Of a DNA stretch of 64,000 bases, positions 50,815-58,656 are shown piece by piece (position 1 is the stretch's first letter; every line of letters begins with the position of its first letter). The notes beneath the pieces were generated by a model, which worked only from the letters and a program-made list of their open reading frames with translations, had not been told where the DNA came from and did no database searches. The position numbers were made by a program, and so were the translations under genes. The stretch is from Chitinophaga sp. GbtcB8 (GTDB lineage: Bacteria; Bacteroidota; Bacteroidia; Chitinophagales; Chitinophagaceae). The stretch spans positions 248,001-312,000 of the forward strand of contig NZ_JAGXJN010000001.1 of NCBI RefSeq assembly GCF_019091455.1. Reading direction: 5' to 3'.

Positions 50815-51462
50815 TTAATCGGCCAGCGGTTTTACCATAATGTCCTTAAAATAAACAGTGCTGCCGGGGTCATGGCCCTGTAATGCAAAAGTACCGGATG
50901 CTATTTTCCGGCCGCTATGGCTGGCATCCGGCTGATAACCTTTCGGCTCTGTATAATCCACTACGGTTTTGTCATTTATTTTAATGATCACTCTTTTTCC
51001 TTTTACAATAATATGCTCTGTATACCATTCATTGTCCTTTGCATATTTTTCTCTTACATCTACCACATCATATAAGCTGCCGGTCCGTTTCCAGTCTGTG
51101 TGCGAATTATTCACCTGTACTTCAAAACCTTTTTCCGGCCAGCCTTTTTCCTGGTAAGCGGTATGAAAGTAAATGCCGGAATTAGAGCCGGGCAGCGTCA
51201 TTACCTGCGCTTTAAATTCAAAGTTCTTAAACTCATGCTGGTGTACATCTCCAACATAAAATAAATGCGCTACCGGCCCATTTACTTTAATAGCGCCATT
51301 CTCTATTTTAAAAGTAGAATCATGATCGCCTACTTTCCAGCCGTTAAATGTTTTTCCATCGAACAGTGAAACCCAGCCTGCACCGCCTGCATTTTTCTGG
51401 GCCGTACAAAAATTAAAGAGCAGCGCAAGGCTGCAAAAGAGGAATATTTTTCTGTGTAACAT
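50815..51462 (-). CDS. DUF1080 (concanavalin-like) secreted protein
   Basis: A 215-residue exported protein with a signal peptide (1-21, ending NFCTA). DUF1080 features are clear: WVSLFDGKTFNGWKVGD, FKNFEFKAQVMTLPGSNSGIYFHT, KGFEVQVNNSHTDWKRTGSLYDV and PGSTVYFKDIMVKPL. The domain has a jelly-roll concanavalin-like fold. Some members are now named 3-keto-disaccharide hydrolases, acting on glycans oxidised at C3. No 3-keto-glycan oxidoreductase partner is adjacent, so the substrate is open. Confidence 0.88.
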   Translation of the reverse strand: MLHRKIFLFCSLALLFNFCTAQKNAGGAGWVSLFDGKTFNGWKVGDHDSTFKIENGAIKVNGPVAHLFYVGDVHQHEFKNFEFKAQVMTLPGSNSGIYFHTAYQEKGWPEKGFEVQVNNSHTDWKRTGSLYDVVDVREKYAKDNEWYTEHIIVKGKRVIIKINDKTVVDYTEPKGYQPDASHSGRKIASGTFALQGHDPGSTVYFKDIMVKPLAD

Positions 51463-51504
51463 GCCATTGATGATTTAGTGGAACGTATCTAATGTAATAA
51501 AAAA

Positions 51505-51524
51505 GTCCGGGTAATTACCCGGAC
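51505..51524 (-). terminator. Terminator of the PNPOx-family gene
   Basis: A perfect 8-bp stem GTCCGGGT/ACCCGGAC with an AATT loop. On the minus strand it is followed by six T, a classical intrinsic terminator, 26 bases after the stop of the gene at 51550. Confidence 0.8.
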
Positions 51525-51549
51525 CTCTTAACTTATTTTAAAAGTGCGT

Positions 51550-52086
51550 TTACAATTTCAATGTTCCTTCTATTGAATCATCCAGTGTTTTTCCCATCAT
51601 GGCGCCGGCAACCTGTTTCGCAAATGCTACAACTTGTCCATGTTTGGTATCCCAGTAATAACCTTTTTCCGGCACTACCCTGATCACTGATATGCGGGGA
51701 TCGTCCTGCCCTTCTGTGAACCAGGTCTTAAAAACAGGCTCCCATAGCTCGGCGATCTTTGCTTTGTCCTGGCTGATGGTGGCATGGCCGTAAAAGCTCA
51801 GGAAATCCGAATGGGTGCTGCCCTGGAATAACAGCTGTACAGCCGGGTCTTCAGTTATATCAATGTTCTTTTCGCTATCCGTAGCGCTCAGGAACCAGCA
51901 GGTACCATCATCGTCTATATGTTGAACGGCCATGGGGCGTACCGCAAATTGTTTACCGGTGGTAATATGGGTGCAGAAAAAACAGGTCTTAGCTTTTTCA
52001 CCCAGCTCTTTCAGCTTGTGGGCAGCTTCCATGCCCTGCAGGTTTTCCCGGTTCTTTTCGGGCTGCTGTTGGTTAATGCTATCCAT
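51550..52086 (-). CDS. Pyridoxamine 5'-phosphate oxidase-like flavoprotein (general stress type)
   Basis: A 178-residue cytoplasmic protein of the split-barrel flavin-binding group, like general stress protein 26. Typical parts are ELGEKAKTCFFCTHI, FAVRPMAVQHIDDDGTCWFLSATDSEK, VQLLFQGSTHSDFLSFYGHATI and LWEPVFKTWFTEGQDDPRISVIRV. Members bind FMN or F420 and may reduce small molecules under stress. True PdxH residues were not confirmed, so vitamin B6 oxidation is unlikely to be its job. Confidence 0.87.
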   Translation of the reverse strand: MDSINQQQPEKNRENLQGMEAAHKLKELGEKAKTCFFCTHITTGKQFAVRPMAVQHIDDDGTCWFLSATDSEKNIDITEDPAVQLLFQGSTHSDFLSFYGHATISQDKAKIAELWEPVFKTWFTEGQDDPRISVIRVVPEKGYYWDTKHGQVVAFAKQVAGAMMGKTLDDSIEGTLKL

Positions 52087-52166
52087 GGTTTCTTTTTAAA
52101 ACTGTACAAGTAAAACCATGCCAAAGCAATTATAATTAAAAGGGAGTTCAGCAATAGAGATAAGCT

Positions 52167-53396
52167 TTAGCTGGCTTGCTTTAAGCGGGCTAATACCTTC
52201 TTTGTTTCCTCTTTGTAAATGGTGATCAGGTGCGTACGGATGGAATCTGGTGTAGGGCTTTGTTTGCCGTTAGTAAGCAATGTAATGTTGGCCGAAGGCA
52301 ATGCCGGCATATGGCAATCTATACAATTCTTTGCAAGGGTATTTGCAGGCAGCTCTACTAGTTTGCAAAAATTATGACTGGCTGTGTTATGGCAATGCAT
52401 ACAACGCTGGGAGAACAGCTCCATATTATTGCTTTCACTGTTATGCGGGTTATGGCAGGATGAACAGTTCATGTCATTACTTTTTATAAAACATTTGCTG
52501 GCAGTGAACAGCTGGTATTGGGTGCCATGTACATCCATTTGCGCCGTGCGCTTTGGTGCAGTAAACTCAGGAAAGAAATAATCGGACAATGCATCGCCCG
52601 GTTTAAAATCGAACATAGACTTTTGCGGTGTGCCTAAACCGGAATGACAAAGCGCGCACATATCCAGCTTTTGCCGATTCTTTAGTTCAGCTATCCGCGT
52701 CATGTACATAGCTTTCTTTTCCTGCGGATGGTCGTTGTGAAACTGTACATGCTCCGCAGCAGGGCCATGACAGCGCTCGCAGTCAATACCGTATACAACC
52801 TGGTTCTTCTCAAATGATTCTACAATGTGCACACCCTGCATGTCTGTACTTTTGCCTACCATAGAACTATGGCAGCCAAAACAGGTGCTGGGTATCATGC
52901 GGTCAAACTTAGGATGATCTGCCGGAAAACCCGGGCTGTTGGCCCAGCTATGCGCCGGTACAAAATAAGAAAGGGGCAGCTGAAAATATTTCCCGTCCTG
53001 CCAGTATAAATAGGTTTGCGCTTTCCGCCCGGAGCCTACCACAATATCAAAACGATGGTTTTCCTGCGGTACACCATTGTTGTAGGCTGCCTGGAACAAG
53101 CCGCTGTCGCGGGCTTCCATTACCACCTTTGCAGCGTTGCTGTAAGTAAAAATAGGATCCGGTGCAGTAAACGATCCTTTTACGGTAGCAGTATTGGCCG
53201 GCCTGGAAGTATGGTAATGTGCCGTGCCCATGTATGCATCAAAAATATTCTTATGGCAGCCGGCACAGGCAGCAGCGCCTGCATACTGCGGCCCCCTGAA
53301 GGCAGCATCATTTTTCTCCGTCTTATTGATACATTGTGAAAGAATAGTGATACAGGCAATAATACAGCAGGATACGTACAACAGGCGTTTATTCAT
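52167..53396 (-). CDS. Heptahaem c-type cytochrome lipoprotein
   Basis: A 409-residue protein with seven CxxCH haem sites: CAGCH, CFGCH, CERCH, CALCH, CSSCH, CMHCH and CIDCH. The N-terminal signal ends at LSQC (Cys22), so it is probably a lipoprotein in the periplasm or outer membrane. The layout resembles cytochrome c554/multihaem nitrite-related families, with the long first spacing seen in such proteins. A CxxCH-flanking His set (HYHTSR, FVPAHSWAN) could give bis-His coordination. No quinol oxidase, nitrite reductase or other redox partner is adjacent. It probably moves electrons in the envelope. Confidence 0.9.
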   Translation of the reverse strand: MNKRLLYVSCCIIACITILSQCINKTEKNDAAFRGPQYAGAAACAGCHKNIFDAYMGTAHYHTSRPANTATVKGSFTAPDPIFTYSNAAKVVMEARDSGLFQAAYNNGVPQENHRFDIVVGSGRKAQTYLYWQDGKYFQLPLSYFVPAHSWANSPGFPADHPKFDRMIPSTCFGCHSSMVGKSTDMQGVHIVESFEKNQVVYGIDCERCHGPAAEHVQFHNDHPQEKKAMYMTRIAELKNRQKLDMCALCHSGLGTPQKSMFDFKPGDALSDYFFPEFTAPKRTAQMDVHGTQYQLFTASKCFIKSNDMNCSSCHNPHNSESNNMELFSQRCMHCHNTASHNFCKLVELPANTLAKNCIDCHMPALPSANITLLTNGKQSPTPDSIRTHLITIYKEETKKVLARLKQAS

Positions 53397-53435
53397 AACG
53401 GTAGATGATAACCGAAATATACAACTCCTTCGTAA

Positions 53436-54107
53436 TTATTCCTTCGCCAGCTGAATAATATCTACCCCACTAACTATATCCTTATTATAATCATTAATGG
53501 TAACGTGGATCATGGCCAGGCCCAGCTCTGTTAAGGTGCAGAAGCCATTGGGAAAAAAGCTGCGGCCAATAGGGAACATCCAGCCAATATATTTATAAAA
53601 AGGATGCACATTATGCAAGCCCTTAATAGGCTTAATAAACCCGGGTCTGAAAGCATATGCCCTATGGAAAGGCAGCTTCCGCAGGGCATTTTCTGTTTTG
53701 CCTTTTACACGCGCCCACATGCTGCGGCCTATTTCCGTACTATCTGTACCTGCACCGGATACATAACAAAAGATCATACCTGGATTCAGGCGGCTAAGGG
53801 TTTCCGCGACGTGCAAGGTAAGTGTGTAGGTGACCTTAAAATAGGCCGGCTCCTTCATTCCTACAGATGATACGCCCAGGCAAAAATAACAGGCATTATA
53901 ACCGCTCAGATGTTTTTCTATGGGCGACAGATCATAGAAATCTGTATGAATGATCTCTGTAAGCTTAGGATGGGTAATGCCCAGGCTTTTGCGGTTAATA
54001 ATTAAAACCGCTTCTACCAGCGGGTTTTGCAAACACTCATGTAATACGCCTTCTCCTACCATGCCGGTGGTGCCTGTAATAATAGCTCTGATCTCTTTGT
54101 TGTTCAT
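53436..54107 (-). CDS. NAD(P)H-binding epimerase/oxidoreductase-like protein
   Basis: A 223-residue Rossmann-fold protein from Met 54107 (MNNKEIRAIITGTTG). The nucleotide motif TGTTGMVGEG (about 11-20) is followed by VLIINRKS, YFCLGVSSVGM, FCYVSGAGTDS and a YRPGFI-type ending block (AFRPGFIKPIKG). It resembles the small atypical SDR (NAD(P)H-binding) group near HTATIP2/YbjT-type proteins. The longer frame from 54197 is less likely since it begins with unconserved Pro-rich codons. The substrate is unknown. Confidence 0.83.
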   Translation of the reverse strand: MNNKEIRAIITGTTGMVGEGVLHECLQNPLVEAVLIINRKSLGITHPKLTEIIHTDFYDLSPIEKHLSGYNACYFCLGVSSVGMKEPAYFKVTYTLTLHVAETLSRLNPGMIFCYVSGAGTDSTEIGRSMWARVKGKTENALRKLPFHRAYAFRPGFIKPIKGLHNVHPFYKYIGWMFPIGRSFFPNGFCTLTELGLAMIHVTINDYNKDIVSGVDIIQLAKE

Positions 54108-54300
54108 TGGTAAAATATTTTTTCTGATGTTTCCAATTCCGCTGACCGGTGGCTGCTGCGGATTTCCGGCAGCCGGGTTATGGCCAAAAGTAGCCAAATT
54201 TACCTTGTTGCCAAACCAGCTGGCTTTTTTTAACGTTTTTCACTATTTTCATATCGAGAAAGCAGTGATTAGCAAAAACAGATAATTATCCACCCTACCT

Positions 54301-55005
54301 ATGTATGAGTACCTAACGTTCAGGAAATTTGCTACCCAGGATGAAGCCTGTGCAGTACAGGAGCTATTAGTTGAAAATGATATTCCTTGTGTGCTGGAAG
54401 CAGACCCGGTGTTACTGCCCTCCACTTTCATAGGCCAGAACTTTGATCTTCCCTACCGTTTAAAAATACCTTCCAATTGTTTCCGTGCCGCGGATGCCCT
54501 GTTGTGGCAGCCGGTGAGCGTACAGCCGCCTGAAACGGAAAACGATTATTACTTACTGTCTTTCTCCGATGATGAGCTGATGGAGGTGATAGAAAAACGG
54601 GATGAATGGGGAACTTATGATTACGCGCTGGCCCTGCAGCTGCTGCAGGCAAGGGGCCTAACCTTAACCACCAGCGACCTGGAACGTATTAACCAGGACA
54701 GGTTCACCACACTGGCCACACCGGATAATGGCAGCACTATATGGACGGTGATCGGCTATCTTTCCGCCCTGCTTGGCGGAATGCTGGGGCTTTTCATTGG
54801 CATATTCCTTTTCACCGCTAAAAAAACTTTACCGGACGGCTCACGTATGTACGCTTACAGCCAGCATACCCGGCAACATGGGAAATACATTATGCTCCTG
54901 GGATTTATTTCCATTCCTTCCTGGATCTGTTATGCCGTATATTTTAACGGTAGTCTGCCGGGGCTGGGTACTATTTTGGGGCTGATGTCGAATGTACATT
55001 TTTAA
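54301..55005 (+). CDS. DUF2007-like membrane protein
   Basis: A 234-residue protein. The first 70 residues (FRKFATQDEACAVQELLVENDIPCVLEAD, read in two parts around Leu22) match the DUF2007 putative signal-transducing domain. An acidic helical middle follows, and then two transmembrane helices near 147-168 (TVIGYLSALLGGMLGLFIGIFLF) and 198-225 (YIMLLGFISIPSWICYAVYF). The function is unknown. It is probably monocistronic, divergent from the Rossmann-fold gene. Confidence 0.75.
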   Translation: MYEYLTFRKFATQDEACAVQELLVENDIPCVLEADPVLLPSTFIGQNFDLPYRLKIPSNCFRAADALLWQPVSVQPPETENDYYLLSFSDDELMEVIEKRDEWGTYDYALALQLLQARGLTLTTSDLERINQDRFTTLATPDNGSTIWTVIGYLSALLGGMLGLFIGIFLFTAKKTLPDGSRMYAYSQHTRQHGKYIMLLGFISIPSWICYAVYFNGSLPGLGTILGLMSNVHF

Positions 55006-55069
55006 GCCACCGGGGTATATTTTCACTCACTTTTCCAGACCTTTGCCTTTATCACCAGGATATTGAACA

Positions 55070-56095
55070 ATGAAAAAACAATGGCGTTCGCTGAGCGATT
55101 CTGAAAACTACAGGCAGGGCAAATTTGAGAACTTATCTCCCACGCCCATGCTGGCGGAAAATGCTTCCTACGGGCAAATTATCCGTGACCAGTTCAAGCG
55201 GCCGGCTACTATACAACCTTCGCACGTTTTACCATCTGTAAAAACAAACCTGGCCACCCTGCATTCGGAAACGCCGGTGATAGTATGGTTCGGGCATTCC
55301 TCTTACCTCATTCACTGCAAAGGCACCAGTATACTGGTAGATCCTGTTTTCAGCGGGCGCGTTTCGCCCATAGCCGGTATGATGAAAGCCTATCCGGGTA
55401 CGGATGTGTATAAACCGGAGGACATGCCTGCCATTGACCTGATGATCATTACCCACAACCATTATGATCACCTGAACCGCAAAACGCTGACACAGCTGAA
55501 ACCCAAAACCAGTGCTTTTTACACGCCATTAGGTGTGGGCAGGGATATTGAAGATTGCTTCGGTAATGATGATGTGCGCATTACGGAAATGGACTGGTGG
55601 GAAACAGAAAATCCCATGCCCGGTATTACCCTTACAGCTGCACCGGCCCGGCACTTTTCCGGCAGGGGGCTGCGGCGCGGTACTTCATTATGGAGCTCCT
55701 TTGTGCTGCAATTGTATGGTTATACCATTTACATAGGCGGAGACTCCGGTTATGATACCCACTTTAAAACCATTGGTGAAAAGTATGGCCCCATGGACCT
55801 GGCCATCCTGGAATGCGGGCAATACGACGAGGCCTGGCCTTATATACACATGATGCCGGATGAAACGCTGCAGGCTGCTATAGACCTGCAGGCGAAGCTG
55901 CTGCTGCCGGTACACTGGGGAAAATTCACATTAGCAAATCATCCGTGGAATGAGCCCATTATACGCCTTACAAAGCTGGCAAAAGAAAAAGGCTTCCCGG
56001 TAGCAACCCCGCAGATCGGTGAACCGGTGGATATTCTGCAACGGAACAGCTGGGAAAACTGGTGGGCAGAAAGCCAGGCGCAGAATGTAAAATGA
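55070..56095 (+). CDS. MBL-fold metallo-hydrolase (NAPE-PLD/UlaG-like)
   Basis: A 341-residue metallo-beta-lactamase-fold enzyme. WFGHSSYLIHCKGTSILVDPVF (about 73-94) and the metal motif THNHYDHL (HxHxDH, about 128-135) are followed by ARHFSGRGLRRGTSLWSSF, IYIGGDSGYDTHF and LPVHWGKFTLANH. Together these resemble NAPE-PLD-type or UlaG-like lactonases. The core is intact. The substrate is unknown and it has no signal peptide. Its last codons form the start of the repeat-rich hairpin at 56084-56193. Confidence 0.88.
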   Translation: MKKQWRSLSDSENYRQGKFENLSPTPMLAENASYGQIIRDQFKRPATIQPSHVLPSVKTNLATLHSETPVIVWFGHSSYLIHCKGTSILVDPVFSGRVSPIAGMMKAYPGTDVYKPEDMPAIDLMIITHNHYDHLNRKTLTQLKPKTSAFYTPLGVGRDIEDCFGNDDVRITEMDWWETENPMPGITLTAAPARHFSGRGLRRGTSLWSSFVLQLYGYTIYIGGDSGYDTHFKTIGEKYGPMDLAILECGQYDEAWPYIHMMPDETLQAAIDLQAKLLLPVHWGKFTLANHPWNEPIIRLTKLAKEKGFPVATPQIGEPVDILQRNSWENWWAESQAQNVK

Positions 56096-56193
56096 TAAAT
56101 GTAAAATCTTAAATGTAAAAGTGGAATGCAGCGATTAAAATTTCGCCGCATTCCACTTTTACATTTTACATTTATGATTTTACATTTTACATT
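56084..56193. repeat. Repeat-rich hairpin (TGTAAAA units) between MBL and GH30 genes
   Basis: TGTAAAA occurs at 56086, 56100 and 56114 with 14-bp spacing. Its complement TTTTACA recurs at 56157, 56164, 56178 and 56185. A perfect 19-bp stem joins 56111-56129 to 56148-56166, with an inner GCGA/TCGC stem. The element fills the whole gap between convergent genes and includes the last codons of the MBL gene. It is probably a bidirectional terminator. Confidence 0.75.
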
Positions 56194-57603
56194 CTACCAC
56201 ACATACGTCGCCACTGCGCCACTATCCAGCGAGCTGGTAACTATCTTATTATTGAACTGTATGTTAAATGTTTGCGCCTCGCTGCCATCATTAATAACGA
56301 TGAGCACCTTTTTACCATCCTTTGTTTTAAAGGCTACGTTGTTTAACTGCCCGGGAACATTAGTGCTGATACGCACTGCGCCGGGCCGAACGAATTTAGC
56401 TGCATGTGCAATAATGTAGTAGGCTACATTCTTTTCTACCTGGTCATTAGGGCCGATGGTCACTGCACCCATACATTCTGTGCAGCCGCCTTTTGTATGC
56501 GGGTTATAAGCCGGATCAGCTGCAAGATTCCATTCTATTACATTCCTGCTCCAGTTACGGGTAGCGCCTATGATCAGGGTGCTTACATGCCATCTCAGGT
56601 TCTTATCAAATGTACCGGGCTTACCTACCCATTGCTCTGTAAAGTATAAGTGTTTTTTCGGGTAGGCATCATGCACCTTGCTCAATGCCGTAATAGGGCC
56701 TGCATACAGGTGAAACGCGCTGCCATCAATATACTGCCGGGCAGCAGGATTATCCAGCACAGTAATAGGATATTCCGGCTTGTCGGCATTATGATCGTAG
56801 ATGATGATCTTTGTTTTAATACCGGCAGCTTTAAAGGCAGGGCCTAAATGGTTGCCAATAAAATCGGCCTGCTCTGCGGGCTGCATTACCATGCTGGGCA
56901 CATTACCGCCATGCAAAGGCTCATTCTGCGGGGTAATAGCATCAATGGTAATACCAGCGGCCTTCATAGCCTTTATATATTTCACAAAGTATTGCGCATA
57001 TACGCCGTAGTACTCCGGTTTTAAGCTGCCGCCTTTAAAGCTGTTGTTACTCTTCATCCAGGTGGGGGCAGTCCAGGGGGAGCCTAATATTTTAATGGAT
57101 GGATTGAGCGCCAGTATTTTTTTGAGCACAGGTATCACATCCTTTTCATCTTCCTTTATGCTGAAGTGCGCCAGGCTGGTATCTGTTTGCCCGGCAGGCA
57201 TTTCGTCGTAAGTGAAAGTAGTATCGCTGAGGTCTGATGCGCCAATGGTTACACGTAAATAACTTACGCCAATGTTATTACCGCTGGTAAGGAACAGCTC
57301 TTTCAGCAAAGCATCCTGCCTGGCAGGTGAAAGGGAATGAATTAAGGTAGCGCTGCCACCGGTAAGCGCATAACCAAAACCATCTATTTCCTGGAAGGTT
57401 TGCGCGGCATTTACCGTAATGGTGGGATAACTGTTCTTAGTGGTTTTAAATGCCAGGCTGGCGGGCTGTTTGGTAAAGGTTACCGACCGGTCTGATTTTG
57501 TAAGCCAGTAGGATACGCTGCCTGCTTTGGCCGGGCCGTCCTGCGCATATACCGTAGTTGTAAAAAGGGCGCCTAACAATAATAATACTTTCATCTTTTC
57601 CAT
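56194..57603 (-). CDS. GH30-family glycosidase
   Basis: A 469-residue secreted enzyme with a signal peptide (1-20, ending TTVYA). GH30 features are a (beta/alpha)8 barrel with a side beta-sandwich: QEIDGFGYALTGGSATLI, SYLRVTIGASDLSDTTFTY, ILGSPWTAPTWMKSN, the acid/base Glu near 225 in ITPQNEPL, and the nucleophile Glu near 322 in YFTEQWVG. KNVAYYIIAHAAKFVRPGAVRI leads into the C-terminal sandwich. Such enzymes cut beta-1,6- or beta-1,3-glucan and glucosylceramide-type links. It lies two bases after the GH16 gene, so it is part of PUL 2. Confidence 0.92.
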   Translation of the reverse strand: MEKMKVLLLLGALFTTTVYAQDGPAKAGSVSYWLTKSDRSVTFTKQPASLAFKTTKNSYPTITVNAAQTFQEIDGFGYALTGGSATLIHSLSPARQDALLKELFLTSGNNIGVSYLRVTIGASDLSDTTFTYDEMPAGQTDTSLAHFSIKEDEKDVIPVLKKILALNPSIKILGSPWTAPTWMKSNNSFKGGSLKPEYYGVYAQYFVKYIKAMKAAGITIDAITPQNEPLHGGNVPSMVMQPAEQADFIGNHLGPAFKAAGIKTKIIIYDHNADKPEYPITVLDNPAARQYIDGSAFHLYAGPITALSKVHDAYPKKHLYFTEQWVGKPGTFDKNLRWHVSTLIIGATRNWSRNVIEWNLAADPAYNPHTKGGCTECMGAVTIGPNDQVEKNVAYYIIAHAAKFVRPGAVRISTNVPGQLNNVAFKTKDGKKVLIVINDGSEAQTFNIQFNNKIVTSSLDSGAVATYVW

Positions 57604-57605
57604 CG

Positions 57606-58424
57606 TTATTTATCAATCATTTTATAAACCCGTACATAATCCACTTCCATCGCGGTGGGAAAAACATTGTCGTCAATACCCTTTTGCCCGCCCCAGTCGC
57701 CGCCTACGGCTACATTCAGCAGCAGGTGAAAACGTTTATCGAACGGCCATACCTTATAACCGGTACCTTCATTCTTAAATTCAAATATCAGCTGGTCATC
57801 AATAAATCCCTGCATGTATTGGGGTGTCCAGTCTACCCGGTACAAATGAAATGCCGTAGTAGCATTTTCAATAATTTTAGTAGCTGTTTTTTGAGTATTG
57901 ATCTTGAAATAATAGGCTTCTGTATGCGCGGTAATGTGAATGTTGTTGAGGTCATACCCTACATGCTCCATAATATCTATTTCGCCCGACTTAGGCCAGT
58001 TGCCATAAACCCAGTCTGTAGGCAGCATCCAGATGGCGGGCCAGGTGCCTTTACCGGCGGGCAGCTTGGCTTTGATCTCAAAACGGCCGTACAGGAAATC
58101 GCCTTTGTTTTTAGTAACAATGCGTGCAGAGGTGTAGTTCTTTCCTTCCTTATTTTCTTTGCGGGCGGTAATGGAAAGTACGCCATTGGCCACAGATGCA
58201 TTTTTAATGCTGTTGGTGTAATACTGCAGCTCATTATTGCCCCAGCCCCTGCCGCCAATATCATAACCCCATTTGGCGGAATCCGGTAAACCGCTGTAGT
58301 TAAATTCATCGGCCCATATTGGTTTTTTTTCAAACTGCCAGTGTTTGACGGGTTGCTGGGCGTGGCCAATTAATGGCAAAGCGAATAATAGTGCGAGTAA
58401 TAAGTAGTTTCCTGGTGCCTTCAT
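57606..58424 (-). CDS. GH16-family beta-glucanase
   Basis: A 272-residue secreted enzyme from ATG 58424 (MKAPGNYLLLALLFALPLIG). The upstream frame to 58532 is Lys/Gly-rich and non-homologous. The jelly-roll domain has WADEFNYSGLPDSAKWGYDIG, GWGNNELQYYT, GRFEIKAKLPAGKGTWPAIWML and the catalytic EIDIMEHVG (ExDxxE, about 144-149), then HLLLNVAVGGDWGG. This is the laminarinase type (beta-1,3- or mixed-link glucanase). It follows susD by 232 bp and precedes GH30 by two bases. Confidence 0.93.
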   Translation of the reverse strand: MKAPGNYLLLALLFALPLIGHAQQPVKHWQFEKKPIWADEFNYSGLPDSAKWGYDIGGRGWGNNELQYYTNSIKNASVANGVLSITARKENKEGKNYTSARIVTKNKGDFLYGRFEIKAKLPAGKGTWPAIWMLPTDWVYGNWPKSGEIDIMEHVGYDLNNIHITAHTEAYYFKINTQKTATKIIENATTAFHLYRVDWTPQYMQGFIDDQLIFEFKNEGTGYKVWPFDKRFHLLLNVAVGGDWGGQKGIDDNVFPTAMEVDYVRVYKMIDK

Positions 58425-58512
58425 AACGGTATTTGTTTTTATGAAAGCGGCGGGGGAATGTAAACATTCCTGCCCGCCGGATTTCATTTCATCAAAAGTA
58501 TCTCTTTTTTTT

Positions 58513-58578
58513 GTTCCTTTTTGCTTCCCCAAAAAGGAACCAAAAAGGGGACCGCAACCGGTTACCGCCCGGTTGCGG
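58513..58578 (-). terminator. Two hairpins between susD and GH16 (attenuator candidate)
   Basis: GTTCCTTTTT at 58513-58522 pairs with AAAAAGGAAC at 58531-58540 (10 bp). CCGCAACCGG at 58552-58561 pairs with CCGGTTGCGG at 58569-58578 (10 bp). Both lie in the 232-bp gap within PUL 2. They lack a clear T-run in the minus direction, so partial termination or mRNA processing between susCD and the enzymes is likely. The first hairpin's Lys/Gly-coding sequence looks like a dispersed intergenic element. Confidence 0.55.
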
Positions 58579-58656
58579 ATGGGTACCTTGATTAAGCTTT
58601 ATTGCTACTGTGGTGCCAGGCTGTTGGGCCTCTCTTGCGCCACTTTAGTCCTTGTT

